Shown here one piece after another: positions 36,201-46,919 of a DNA stretch of 64,000 nucleotides. Below the pieces are notes generated by a model that ran no database searches, was not told the origin of the DNA, and saw only the letters and a list, made by a program, of their open reading frames with translations. The position numbers were made by a program, and so were the translations under genes. The stretch's first letter is position 1. Every line of letters starts with the position of its first letter. Source of the DNA: Archegozetes longisetosus (lineage: Eukaryota > Arthropoda > Arachnida > Sarcoptiformes > Trhypochthoniidae); NCBI GenBank assembly GCA_018873245.2, contig JAEMBT020000008.1, positions 13,063,172-13,127,171 of the forward strand, read 5' to 3'.

Positions 36201-38091
36201 TAATTTAGTATAGAGCAAAGTTACTCTAATATCTCATTATATAAAAAGGTTACCAAATGTCTGAAATATGATTCGTATTAAAACAGTATCGAGTAATAAT
36301 GAGATTATCTTTCTCCGCAAATTCATATTAAGTTAATCACTCAATGCTTTCAAAGTTATAATTAGAGATAGTCTTCATTTTAATCCTTATATTCATTTAA
36401 TATATTATACTATATATGAAATTTATTATTTTTTTGTTATATCTCAACTTCTCAAAGATTGCTTCGCAAATCTGATCACTTAAACTCAACAAGAGTTTAT
36501 CTTAAACTTCAACTCTAACCAATTATTGTTTGACGAGCTCAACGATGAAGACACTTTTCTGATGTCAGCTCAAAAGCATTACGTCTGAGGTTCTAAATTT
36601 GTCCAATGTTATATTGTTCTAAAGTGTGATTGACAATACATGTTATCTTTTGACTCGCAATAACTAAATAAGTAATGAATGAATGAACGGAACCTATTTT
36701 TAGATATTAAATATCATATAATAGAAACTGAAACTAAGAAAAAGAAAATCTAATTGAAAACTAAACTAACATTGAAAGTATATTTTCTTGTTTACTCTGA
36801 ACATTTGAACGTTTACAAAAAATTCTATGAATTCTGTAAATTCTGTAAATTTATAAAACCAGAAAATACGATCAGCATTAGTGAACACATTTTCAAGTAT
36901 TCAATAGATTAGAATAAATAAAAGGATCGATGAAAAGAAGATGAAATACCTCACTATAAGAGCCTCCGACAACTCCACTTATATGTTTTGATCCATACTT
37001 AGGTCTTGGTGTTGATCCATCGCGACACTCGAATGCTGATGACTCGACTGTGTTAATGGACGCACGAATGAATTCAAGTGATTGATTGAGCGCATATGAA
37101 TCACTAGAACACGTGTCCAGAATAATTACCCCTAACTTTATTTTGCCCAATAAGTTAGGGTCGGCATTTATTTTGTCGATTGCAAACAGCATTGCTTCCA
37201 ATCGCTGTATACCACGATCTTTGTTAATCGGACCACAACGCGTTATGTTGTTTCCTATTATTACAAATTTATTTCTAATATTTGTCCACATCACTTATCT
37301 AAACGTAATTGATTCCCTATTCGCTTTTGCTTATCATTCTCTATTCATTATTGCTTATCGTTCTGCACTCATTATAGCTTACGTTTCTGTATTCAACAAT
37401 ACTTTTTTCGTTGCATTACATATCAAAACCATCTTTGCATTTTATTATCAGATCTGGTCTTATCAAACAAAAAACATCTATGTCTAATAAATCCTCATTA
37501 GGGTCCATCGTTTAAATATATCTGAATGTGAGACCAATTCTAACAAATGCTAATTTAGTTACTTTTGATCAAATCATCAGAAATAACAGAAATACCATTT
37601 GGTCTAATCTATGCGTGATTTAGTTTTAGCCATCAATTATAAAAATTGATTTTCAAATTAAGTATATCAAATAAAACAAAATTATATAACTCAAGATGAG
37701 AAGCGAAGTAACGTGAAATTCTTTTGTCGATAAAGCATGTTGTAAATTTTCATAGAAATTATATGGTAGCTTAAAAACAAATCTAGAGTTTATTATTAAC
37801 ATCCAAATGTATAAGGTTAATTTTTTACATATACAATAAAGCATTGAAATCTTTTTCTATTACAGCTTACAATTTTGATAACTTTTTAATGTGCTTATCG
37901 CGCATAATTGAATCTGCATTACTGCATAAATACAAATAGTATATAAGTTTTTAATAAATACCTTTTTGATGAATTGGAAAAAGCCCTCCTAGTAAAATAT
38001 CTCCCGATTCGGTCACCTTATGCGTGTAAATGAACGAAAAAGACGCCAACGAAATGAATAGAAAACAAGTGAATCTGACAATAATTTGCAT
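16785..38091 (-). CDS. Metabotropic glutamate receptor, group II-like (mGluRA type), complete gene
   Basis: Class C G-protein-coupled receptor for glutamate, expected at synaptic membranes. Exons in transcript order are 37962-38091, 36950-37254, 36107-36154, 32144-32984, 26833-27446, 24205-24360, 22668-22961 and then either 17339-17563 (870 residues) or 17371-17563 plus 16785-16936 (910 residues). All introns are GT-AG with consistent phase. The protein shows a signal peptide, a venus-flytrap domain with [39 protein letters not shown] and [13 protein letters not shown], a nine-cysteine linker (HCCWICSKC), and seven membrane segments with [44 protein letters not shown] and [20 protein letters not shown]. 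The glutamate-contacting positions known from mGluR2/3 (both R of RGIQR, S of GGSYS, A and T of YAST, Y of GQYG, D of SDGW, K of ESK) all appear conserved. This argues for a true glutamate receptor rather than the divergent insect mXR type. Confidence 0.96.
17174..17262. repeat. AGAGGTTCACAG-type minisatellite
   Basis: About seven degenerate 10-12-bp units (AGAGGTTC / ACAGAGAGGTTC). It lies between mGluR exon 8 and candidate exon 9, so in the 3' UTR or last intron depending on the splice form. The plus-strand open frame over it is a repeat artefact. Confidence 0.8.
17339..17563 (-). CDS. mGluR exon 8: TM7 and short C-terminal tail (read-through form)
   Basis: Acceptor TTTTTCAG. It encodes [38 protein letters not shown] and a tail ending [11 protein letters not shown], then TAA at 17339-17341. 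An internal GTAAAT donor at 17370 (exon end 17371) allows an alternative join to 16936, which would replace the last eleven residues. Confidence 0.9.
   Translation of the reverse strand: MQITTLCVSISLSAYVALFCLFSPKIYIIIFHPDKNVRKLTMNSATYKKAPTSSTTCPTTSANHGKSNHTYNPT
18156..18203. repeat. (AG)n microsatellite, 48 bp
   Basis: Uninterrupted AG dinucleotide run in an mGluR intron. Confidence 0.98.
21325..21580. mobile_element. TCAAATCGAA-type MITE, copy 1
   Basis: It begins TCAAATCGAA after a TA at 21323-21324. It shares about 250 bp with the copy at 46661-46919, including TATACTTCACTGTATATCAC, TTAATTAGTCGGCTCTATAG, CGTATATTTTCAACG and TCATATAAA. The right end is eroded, so the limit near 21580 is approximate. 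It lies inside an mGluR intron. Confidence 0.75.
22668..22961 (-). CDS. mGluR exon 7: TM5 to TM6
   Basis: 98 codons, phase 0 at both ends; acceptor TTTGATCAG, donor GTAAGC. It encodes [34 protein letters not shown]5, the third intracellular loop [16 protein letters not shown] and TM6 with [18 protein letters not shown]. Very strongly conserved with insect mGluRA as remembered. Confidence 0.97.
22962..24204 (-). other. mGluR intron, 1.2 kb
   Basis: AT-rich. A 71-codon minus frame at 23759-23974 is hydrophobic but matches no missing part of the receptor, because exons 6 and 7 join without a gap. Confidence 0.75.
24205..24360 (-). CDS. mGluR exon 6: TM3, second intracellular loop, start of TM5
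   Basis: 156 nt, 52 codons, phase 0 at both ends. It encodes [40 protein letters not shown] and [12 protein letters not shown]. Acceptor ACTTATAG, donor [15 protein letters not shown] is the mGluR hallmark after TM3. It was found by family order, since the frame lacks an internal start. Confidence 0.95.
24361..26832 (-). other. mGluR intron, 2.5 kb
   Basis: AT-rich. A TTAGG-containing tandem repeat (26737-26817) lies immediately inside the 5' splice site. The minus frame 26100-26291 is not recognisable. Confidence 0.75.
26737..26817. repeat. GGTTAGGTTAGATCA-type tandem repeat
   Basis: About five degenerate 15-16-bp units built on TTAGGTTAGATCAGG, starting 16 bp inside the intron after mGluR exon 5. 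They contain the arthropod telomere pentamer TTAGG but not as a pure array. Confidence 0.8.
26833..27446 (-). CDS. mGluR exon 5: end of ligand domain, cysteine-rich linker, TM1 and TM2
   Basis: Acceptor CATTACAG, donor GTATGT. It encodes [20 protein letters not shown], the cysteine-rich linker ([30 protein letters not shown]), TM1, the loop [17 protein letters not shown]2 and CAVQRFG. It starts by completing a split Asp codon and ends in phase 0. Confidence 0.97.
31242..31329. repeat. 12-bp minisatellite in mGluR intron
   Basis: About seven units of GTAGWTCATARA. The unit length is a multiple of three, so the plus strand reads VDHK/VVHR repeats; this is a repeat-made open frame with no other coding sign. 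Confidence 0.9.
31662..31685. repeat. (GA)n microsatellite, 24 bp
   Basis: GA run in an mGluR intron, next to a GTGA-rich stretch. Confidence 0.95.
32144..32984 (-). CDS. mGluR exon 4: ligand-binding lobe II
   Basis: Largest exon, 841 nt. Acceptor TTCTATAG, donor GTAACT. It encodes [43 protein letters not shown], a CRLPLYV segment, [20 protein letters not shown] and LNVSFTG. It ends in phase 1; the glycine/aspartate junction is completed in exon 5. Confidence 0.97.
32985..36106 (-). other. mGluR intron, 3.1 kb
   Basis: It holds a roughly 34-bp tandem repeat at 33021-33129, a solitary CAGTGGCGTAGCC transposon-like end near 33232, and a GTTTGG/CTCT 12-13-bp tandem at about 35247-35290. The plus-strand frames at 33813-34019 and 34762-34983 have no recognisable content. 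Confidence 0.75.
33021..33129. repeat. About 34-bp tandem repeat, three units
   Basis: Units of the type CTTGAAATATCTCAGCTTCA followed by GTTCAAACTAGG, decaying rightward to CTTCAAACGCCTCGGCTTCG. They start just inside the intron upstream of mGluR exon 4. Confidence 0.8.
36107..36154 (-). CDS. mGluR exon 3: 48-nt mini-exon
   Basis: It encodes exactly 16 residues, [16 protein letters not shown], between acceptor ATTTTTAG and donor GTATCT, phase 0 on both sides. It is found by family order and bridges GGSYSE of the previous exon to VSYASTG of the next, exactly as in mGluR proteins. Confidence 0.95.
36155..36949 (-). other. mGluR intron, 795 bp
   Basis: AT-rich intron with nothing recognisable inside. 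Confidence 0.8.
36950..37254 (-). CDS. mGluR exon 2: ligand-binding lobe I
   Basis: Acceptor AATAATAG and donor GTATTT. It encodes [40 protein letters not shown], the ECRDGS cysteine (the position of the inter-subunit disulfide in mGluRs) and VVGGSYSE. It starts by completing the glycine codon split from exon 1 and ends in phase 0. Confidence 0.95.
37962..38091 (-). CDS. mGluR exon 1: start codon and signal peptide
   Basis: The chosen ATG at 38089-38091 opens a good signal peptide ([18 protein letters not shown]) followed by [16 protein letters not shown], the conserved mature N-terminus. Donor GTATTT at 37961. The same frame is open to an upstream ATG at 38190, which would put 33 polar residues before the signal peptide, so the inner start is preferred. 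Confidence 0.88.
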
Positions 38092-41000
38092 ATTAAGCCA
38101 ATGAAATGCAGAATAATTTGAGGAGATGTTAGGTGAAACAGAATAATTTCTCAAACAATTTGAGGGAAGGCTAGAAAAAGGAGTCATCATTTTGATGAAA
38201 ATCTAATTAAAGCCTAATCAGATTAGATTTGAGATGATTTTAGAGATTTTTTTTCCGATCACAACCCAAATTTAGTATTTTAGTTGCTTTTCAAATCTTG
38301 TCCTGTGTTTTGAATCACAATTTCATTTTCGTATTTCGCAGAATGCACTCTAAAAACAACAGGAATAAAACATTTTTAGTTTAAATAAAACGCGATCACA
38401 TTTAAAGTTAAGACATGTTTCGATCTTTTTTCTATAATTTTGTTTAGATTTAAGAATTGCAAACAAAAGAAATGGAAAAATTTGATATACTTTAGTAAAG
38501 GCTTTCCAAAAATTTGTCAGTGAAGACAAGACTTGTGTGGAGAGGCTGGAAAAGCAAATAAAATTGTTGCAAATAATTGAAGCTTAAGACTAGCTGTAAA
38601 GTGAGTGAAATGATCAATTTTTGTTAATCAAATAAGATATGAATTCAAACGTTTTTTCACTAAATCAGTCAGCTTAGATATTCATAAATTCATATATTCT
38701 GAAAATCATATATTCATAAAACTATGAAAAATAGAAAATTTCTTTTATTTACATGTTTTCACTCATTAATTAGCTAACGAAGAGTTAGTTTTTCTCAAAA
38801 GATGAGTTAATAAGTATTACTAATTTTAGAGTTTGTGTTAAGAGTTTTAGAATTGTTTATATTGAGAGCTGAGAGTTGGATGCTTTTGAAAAATATTTTT
38901 TCCACTAAAGAAACTTTTATTGTTGTTGTAGCCGAAAGGCCAATGATATAGAAAAAGCTTAGATGTTTAGAATCTGCAGTATTCCTCCAGAATTTGATAT
39001 GAAGTAAATTTGAAAATAATGGAACTCTCAATTGAATTATTTAGAATTGGGTGAAATGCATTAACGCATAGAATGCAAATAAGTGAACAAAATCGATTGA
39101 GTGTATGTTTGCTCGATTTGGGATCATAAATTTTAAGGAACATTAGGATAAGAACTTTGTAAATATTATAATGCTCTCCATTACAGAAAATCTAATGCAA
39201 ACCTTTATGCCTTTGACAAGTAGTTATATTTAATCTTTAAACCATATAATATTCTACTATTAGGCTTTTGATGCAAATTAAATTCTTGATGCAAATTAAA
39301 TTCTTGATCATAAATTTCAAATGAATTAGAGGATCAAAGTAACTTTTTATAATTTAAATTTTTACAATTTAAATAGAAATACCAAAATTTAGTCTTAAAC
39401 AAATCTCAATCCTTCCTTTTGCATTGTTTGCCTCCTTTTCTTTGAATAAATTCTTTATTTGGAAATAAATATCTGAATAAATTCTTTGAATGACAAGATA
39501 ATGGGCTTCAGCGCAAGATTGAAGGCATGACATTCTCTTGAGATCTAGACAACAGTTCTTCAAATTTTTTAGACATTTCTTTTTTATAGCTAGCGAAAAT
39601 GAACTGAAGGTTTGAACAGAGTTATATTCTCAGAGACGAAGCCAGAAATATCGAGGGAGAAATATCGACACCCATCTTATTCAATTCGATCGTGTAAATA
39701 CCTCTCCTATTAAAGCTATTATGTTATAGTTTTAAATTTGAATTATTCTATATTTTACTTATTTCTTAGTAATGATAACAAGTTGAGAAACTCTATATTG
39801 AAAAATATATAGATTTTACCATAAAGCTAGCGACAGATTCGAGTTAGGGGTGTCAAGGCTCCAACTGGTTCCGCTGCTATGTATTCTCTTTAATCTAAAA
39901 AATTGCTCATAATTTGTTTCTTATTAATGACTAACTAATAATAAGTATTTGTGTTAAATAAAATACTATTCCATTTAGAATCTAGCTAATAATTAATCAT
40001 TTAAGACTTATCTTTTATAATATATCTACAAAAGACATGATTTCTCAATAGAGTTTGTTTTGAACTTTTCGTAATTCAATAGTTATTCGTTTGACATTTG
40101 ATCAATTTGACGAAGACATGAGAAGGAACTATTAATTTGATGCAATCCATGAACTGCATTAATTACTATGAGATTGAATACCTTTTCTTTGTATTTCTTA
40201 TTGATCGAAGCTAATTCTTGGAAGAATCACAAGTCGTCAAAGCGAATATTCAATCAAATTGATTAATAGATCTTAAGAATAATGTCTTTCTACTGTTATT
40301 ATTAATGTTTTTTGCTTTACAGGGAATTTAACAATAATTCAATACAATATCAGGTATTTGCATAAATGCTTAATATTCAGGTCAACCGCAACTAAATTGA
40401 AATTAGTGTTAATAAACTAAATTCACGTTAAGCTGAAAGCAGGTTGCAGTTGCACTCCAGACTACTTCAGTTACTTCTAAAGTCTGATTATTTGTGCAAA
40501 CTGAAAAATTAGCGATATATTCAATTTTGAGTCAAACTTTGTGTATTTGGAAAAGGTTTTCAAAAACGATTATTATGCGATAGCAGCCCATAACATAAAA
40601 ATCTTGTAATCAGGTCATAAAGGTTAGAATAAATTGATTAAATATTAACAATTGAAGTATAATTCTCGAGAAATGATTATTTATTCAAATAAATAGCACA
40701 TAAGTTTGTCTGAGATGATTCCACTTAACAGTTATGTCAACCATCGATACATGTTTTGCAATCAAAGTTGGTGCAGACGTGATAATCTGACATGAAACTG
40801 AATTATTAACTAATGTTTGCTAGTATTAATTTAGAACTTGTCTACAGTTGAAACTAGTTTCAAAAGCAAATCACACACTCCTGTTAAGTAGCAAATTCAT
40901 AGTCTATTCCTTTATTACCCTCATTCTAAGCAATTCAATTTGTTTGCCAATAAGTTTCTTATGGGCTCCACTTTGATGAAGAAATGAGTTGAAAAGATAA

Positions 41001-42580
41001 TTGTTCTTCTGTGAACGATTGAAGTGAAAAAAGCCTGAAGTCATCGATTTCATACCTTATAAACAAGAATATACTAAATGTGAGACCTTGAAAAATTGCC
41101 TAATAAAATGGACTAATCACATTATTCTGTTTATTTCTAACTTTTAACCAATAGAAACTAATCAATTTAAACTATTTTCATCACATCCGAATAATTAGTT
41201 TGCAATTTTCTGTCATCAACTCTGGGAATACTAAAATCTAATTACTACTACTTTAATTAGAAATTGCAACTTTTCTATACATATATATACGTATAGATCG
41301 TGAAAGTTTTGATTTTAGTAAATCTTAAAACTTAGTCACCTATTAGTTGACAATCTCCTGTTTGTGTTGATCATTTTTGAACTATAACAATTCATTTAAT
41401 TTAATACATAGTGGACTAATCATACGTGTTCTACAGGAAAAATTACTTTATCTGCAACTCTCTGTTTCTAATTAAAAGTAATAGTAATCTATAAATTTAC
41501 GACAAATTATTAGAATCTTATAAATCAAGCTATAGAATCAACATATGTTACTCTTATGGAGAATGGTAATTTTCTCATAATTTCAACTCAATGGTAAAGT
41601 CTTATGGCTCTCATAGAAATATCCAATTTATTAAACATATAAAACAATAAATGAGTACTAAACAGATTCTGTTCAATCAAATCGATTCTAGAAATTTCGC
41701 AAAACTAGCAATACTGTGCAAAAGTGTACAATACTTATGGATGATTCGCAATCAGCTATTCGCAATCGCCTTATGTTTAGCAATTTGCAATTGTTCGAGA
41801 ATATGGCCCCAGAAATTCAATCAAGCATCAAATCAGTTCTGAAGCTTTCCATTCTTTTGATACATCAAACACTAACGAATAGTCTTAATGCTAAAGTTCA
41901 AACTCAATATGAGACTAGAAGCTGATTTGTTTCTATAAATTTTGAGAAATTCAATTTTGAATATGAATATTTTGGTGGAGATTGAGTGAAAAAACGTTTA
42001 TAACCATATAAGATATTAATAGAGTTTTAATATAATGTAAGTCGATTCTCACTCAACCGGAACTTAGGCTTTAAAGAGCTTTTTCCAAAATTTAGTTTGC
42101 TCAAATTTAGTTTAGCTCAATTATTGCATAAGTATATCTGAAAAGTTGAATTTTTCAATTTCTTCTCGCGAGGCATTAAAGAAATTAAAAATCGATTCCT
42201 TTCTTTTGGCTTTCATTTGCTTTTTCTTATAATTTTAATGTATTTTCTCTATCAACTAATGCTTTCAATCAAATCAATACAATTCAATACAATTCAATTA
42301 TGATAAAAATGTGGTCACAATTGTATTTTCGTGCTTCAAATAACTTCAACCATATCTTCAACAAGTCAACCAACTTGAGAACTCAACGATAAGTAGCTAT
42401 AGAGATGTTCAATTCAAATCAATTCCATTTTATTTTTCTTTTTCATTCATCTCTTAGATCAATATCTGAAGATCATCTTTGAACAGATGATGACGATTTA
42501 GTGTAAAGTTCAAACTGAAGATTTGATGAATATTTCCAAAATGGAAAGAGCCACTGATGGCACTTGAAAATACCCAATTA
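38092..42580. other. Upstream of mGluR: 5' UTR/promoter region and AT-rich spacer
   Basis: No TATA box or initiator could be assigned with confidence. A possible element with facing GACGAAGCCAG and GGAACCAG ends and shared GACACCC words lies at about 39637-39893. Otherwise only AT-rich open frames without recognisable content. Confidence 0.5.
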
Positions 42581-42723
42581 CAACAATACCTCAATATAGC
42601 GAAGGTACTTATCCGGTCTCAACACATACCATTCAACTGATAACTACCTCCTTATAGTGAAACTTTGTTATTGTCAATGTGAATTGTGGGTCTCCAGAGA
42701 TTCACTATATCGAGGTACTACTG
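42581..42723. mobile_element. Pogo-like MITE family, copy 2
   Basis: It begins CAACAATACCTCAATATAGC and ends CTATATCGAGGTACTACTG, with TA on both sides (42579-42580, 42724-42725). Internal CCGGTCTCAACACATAC and TTATAGTGAAACTTTGTTAT match the other copies. 143 bp, no transposase. Confidence 0.85.
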
Positions 42724-42725
42724 TA

Positions 42726-44499
42726 TAAATTTCTACATATCTTCAAAGTTGAATAAAGTTAAGAAATACCTACAGTTCATCTAAGAATACTTGAATTTTG
42801 AAATATTTCAAGTGCTTACCTCAAAACTGAAATCATATTTTTAGATATTTAAAGGATCATTAACGATAGTCAATTCTAATGATTTTCAACATTTCTAACA
42901 TATCTAACATATTGTCTACTTTCAATCGAAGTGATCTCAATTTGATTGCCACTTGAGAAATCATCAAATACGCAAATCACTTAAGAAAATAAGAATTTCA
43001 TCTAGTAAATGGCAAATATTTTTACTAAAATCAGTTGAAAGATTAAATTATCAAAATTGGTCAAACTTATCTGAGAAATAAAATTAACTTTTGAGAAGTG
43101 CTTATATAATAGATTAGATTATTCAGAAATGTTCAATTGATTATAGTATAGGAATTCTAGTCGACAACACTGTTATCTTTTCAGTCTTCATATGCTATTC
43201 CTATTATTTATATCAAAATAGAGATTTTCGGCTCAATTAAATTAGTTATGCGGAAAATCAATCAACCAGTTCGGGAGAAGTTATGCGAGATTCTATTATT
43301 TTAGTTCACTTAACCGTTTCAGTTAGAATTTATCAAATTGTGTGTCAGTTGTTCAAATTAAAACTTTTCTCAATTAATTTGATTTTAGAAAATATCGGCA
43401 AAAACTTCATTTCAGACAAGTACTAGTATTAGCAAAAGTTGATCGTAGAGTACAGTTATTAGATTTTCACTGCATTAATACTCCTAAATAATTAAATCTT
43501 CTCCAAACAAATTATCTATCATTTGATTTTCTCAATAATACTCTCTCTATTGGCTGGTCAAAAATAATTCTATTACCTTTTTGAGCTAATTTTTCAGATT
43601 CAAACTCAATATTCATGTCGAATCTTCAAAGAGGTCTTCGACGAATCTTTTCCATCAGATATGCTTAGGGAGAGATCTGAACTAATTTATCATATGAAGT
43701 GATCTTGACTTAAGGATTGATTTCTTAAGGATTACGAATTTGCATGCTTATTTATTAGAACTGTTATTCAATCTCGTTTTTCTTTGTTTCAATAAATATC
43801 ACTGAAAAGACATGACTAATGTAAAAATGACTCAAATAACTTAGATTAGACTCAGACATTTCATAGATTATCTTAGCATTTTGCTTCAACTAATTAATCC
43901 TCTTAAGTGGAAACAAATAAAAATTGTTTTCTATTTATCCTTTGTAATTAAATGAGAAATTCTTTCGTAAGATTGGCTAACATTTCACTCTTAATTGAAT
44001 TAGCTATGCATTCAAGAGAACAACGTTTACATCGATTTGCATTCAAACAATTTAATTAAGCTAAACATATTTATCAATTGACTATTTTTTAGAAATCACA
44101 AACCTCTCTCTCAAAAATTCTACTCTAAGTATTCAAGTTTGACAGGCCAGAAATTCAAATTTTACTTTTCATATTTAAAATTTGAAAAATTTCAAGATCC
44201 TCTAGTAATTCAAACTTTTTATGCTTTGTAGACTAATCAGTAAGTTTTTTTTGTAGAAAATGTGAATTGTAGATAAGCAATAATTTTTTATTTGAAATGT
44301 ACATAAAAAGCTAGGATTATTTGCATTACAACTGCCAGAGAGCAGGAAAGATCGTAAGGGCGACCGTATCTCACTGCTAGATTTATTCCGGTGCGAACAA
44401 AAATTCAAAGTGAAACTAAGCACTCCATTTTTGAAAACCGCTCGATTCCAGGACTGATCTATCCGTTTCGGAACGTATGGTCACTCTAAACCGAGAAGA
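42726..44499. other. AT-rich spacer
   Basis: No gene is supported. A short less AT-rich block at about 44330-44480 leads into the palindrome and may belong to the same insertion. Confidence 0.6.
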
Positions 44500-45314
44500 C
44501 CGCGCACGAAAGGAATGCTTTTAAAATGAGACCAAGTTCAAAATATAGTTAAAGTCATACGAAATATCAGATAATTAATCTTTACTGCAAATGGTTTTTA
44601 AATTCTGCAATAATTAAGAGTAAAATGTATCAGTTACCTTCGATACAAAATTTCACAAGAATTTGAACGTATAACCTCCTTGATTGAGTGTTTAGACGTA
44701 GGACTCGTAGGACTATCGATTGAAGCTCGACTCTTCATATGGACTTTTTAATTTTTCTTTTAATTTTCCATGTCTAATATATTTGAGACTTTTAAAACTT
44801 TTTTAACTAGTGAAATATGTAAATTAAGTAATAAATGACAAAGTTAATTAGATTTAAATTAATTAAATTCATTTCAAGCAATATTCCTGTTTTTTGTAAA
44901 AATGTACTTATTAAAAAAATTTGTTTATCATAGAATATTGCTTGATACGAATTTACTAATAATTAATTTAATCCAATTAAATCCCATAATTTATTACTTA
45001 ATCTACATATTCTATTGGTTTAAAAAGTTATAAAATTTTCAAATATATTAGATTTGAGAAATTAAAAGAAAAAATAAAAAGTCCACACAGAGTTTCGAAC
45101 CTAGGTCGATAGTTCTACGAGTCCTACTTGACAAGGAGGTTATACATTTAAACTCGTTTGAGATTTTGTATCAAAAGTAACCGAAAAATTTGATTCTTAA
45201 TTTTTGCACAATTCAGAGTTCATTTGCAAAAGTGATTAATTATCTGATATTTTGTATAGCTTTAACCATATTTTGAACTTGGTTTCATTTTAAAAGCATT
45301 CCTTTCGTGCGCGA
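44500..45314. mobile_element. Long palindromic (foldback-type) element, about 815 bp
   Basis: The left arm starting CGCGCACGAAAGGAATGCTT (44501-44520) is the exact reverse complement of 45294-45313, and pairing continues inward to CAAGCAATATTC (44875-44886) and GAATATTGCTTG (44933-44944). Each arm is about 385 bp, by eye roughly 75-80% similar with small indels, around a loop of about 46 nt. The right arm, read in reverse, contains TAGGTTCGAAACTC, resembling a pol III B box, followed by CTTTTT; a tRNA-derived origin is only a weak guess. Weaker pairing may extend some 20 bp beyond both ends. Confidence 0.85.
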
Positions 45315-46660
45315 TCTCCCCGATTGAGTCACACTTTTCCAGAGAAATCTCATAGGGACTAATATTTCAAAACAGTATAGGTTAGTATAGTTACTATGAG
45401 ATATAGCTGAGTCAATATGGCTAAGTCTTTCTTAAAGATCGTTTCTCTTAAGAATATATCTTCGTATGAATTTAATCCAAAATTCATCAATCTAAGTGCC
45501 TATATATACATATTAATTAATGTTTGAGAGCAAATCTGAGCAAGAACAAATTTGAGCAAGAGCAAATTTAGAAACAGTTAGGCAAATTTGCATTTAAATC
45601 TTAAATTCAAAATACTCTTTCACTATTGCCAGATTATTCTAGAATAAAATGTCGATACGCATTGTCACCAGCACTAAGGATCAGTTGAATAGCATTCACA
45701 ATTGACTCAAATACGCCTTTCTTTACGAGTCAGTTTACATAATATATGCAACTGTTTCGATGCGTTTTCACTGTATTTTTATTGTCGATAATGAGTTGAT
45801 TGTCTTGTAATCATGTTTTATTCAAAGCATTTATCAATAAAAGATGGTTTACGTATGAATGAATTTGTGCTCAAATCATGACCCAACAGCATTAAAAACA
45901 CTTTTTCCTTTTCTAATTTAAATGTGAATAATTTCAATATAAAAGAGAGACTGAAAAGCTTTTGACCAGAACTTTAAATGTGATCCTTCTGGAAAGTGAC
46001 CAAACTTTTAATTATTGTCAATTTGATATTTTGCATTTTATCTAGATTTGAAACAAGCGTTTTGAGTAGAATATAAATTATCCATCTTAAAACTGATTAT
46101 CCTGAATTGCATTGAAAAGTTTCTAAGAAATATCAATCTAACAGCTTGAATAAGAATTGTATCTAAAGTTGAATGAAAAATAATGCTACACTATTCTTAT
46201 TAAGATAGCTTTTGCTTCGCTCTATATCATCTTAGAGCTAAATTCGATCAAATGTTAGTAATGATAGAATAAAACAAGTGATAAAACAATTGCAGCCAAC
46301 ACATATTCTTGCCTTTTGGCTAATCTATTTTCAAGATCAATAGATAGTTCGAGTCAAGTCTTTTCTACGGCTCTTCTATGGAAAATTGTCTAAATGACAA
46401 CTGTCTTAAAGACAACTGTCTTAAAGTAAATTCTCCTAAACCTTGTTTTTGTTCCCTATTCAATCTTCTCTATCAACTAATATCTCTCTTTTATGATATA
46501 ACTTATCATAAATAAGTTAACCTATTTTTTATATCATAAAATACTTTAATATTTGTTTTCACATTTATCGATGAAAAGGTATGGCAGTTGACTAACATAT
46601 TTCTGAGAAATATCGATCTTAATGGCAACTTTAAATTATTCAATATAATTGAAAATACTA
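45315..46660. other. AT-rich spacer
   Basis: No supported gene. A small inverted repeat TTTATGATATAA/TTATATCATAAA lies at about 46488-46541. Confidence 0.6.
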
Positions 46661-46919
46661 TCAAATCGAAGAGTTGGATGCGTTTTTACTTCAAATATAT
46701 ACTTCACTGTATATCACTTTAATTAGTCGGCTCTATAGACTAAACACGTTATTCACATAAATAGTTAATACAATTCGTATATTTTCAACGCTTATTCCTA
46801 TCAATCATATAAAATATAAATATTATGACTGGAGCTGAGTGTAGTTCTCAACCAAAAACGTTTGTTATACGTAAAAGTATATATTTTTAAAATGTAGGCA
46901 ACTTTTTGGTTCGATTTGA
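46661..46919. mobile_element. TCAAATCGAA-type MITE, copy 2
   Basis: The ends are TCAAATCGAA and TTCGATTTGA, flanked by TA at 46659-46660 and 46920-46921. Subterminal inverted similarity continues through AAATATATACTT. 259 bp, no transposase. It shares most of its length with the copy at 21325. Confidence 0.85.

Noticed and set aside
37086..37487. 133-codon plus-strand frame
   Set aside because: Its first half is antisense to mGluR exon 2 and its second half translates a degenerate TTGCTTATCGTTCT repeat.
41651..41925. Overlapping plus-strand frames of 63 and 69 codons
   Set aside because: The second has a somewhat protein-like composition but begins at GTG, overlaps another frame and resembles no family known to me.
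45070..45160. tRNA gene in the palindrome arm
   Set aside because: A B-box-like GGTTCGAA is present, but no convincing cloverleaf, A box or paired T-stem could be drawn.
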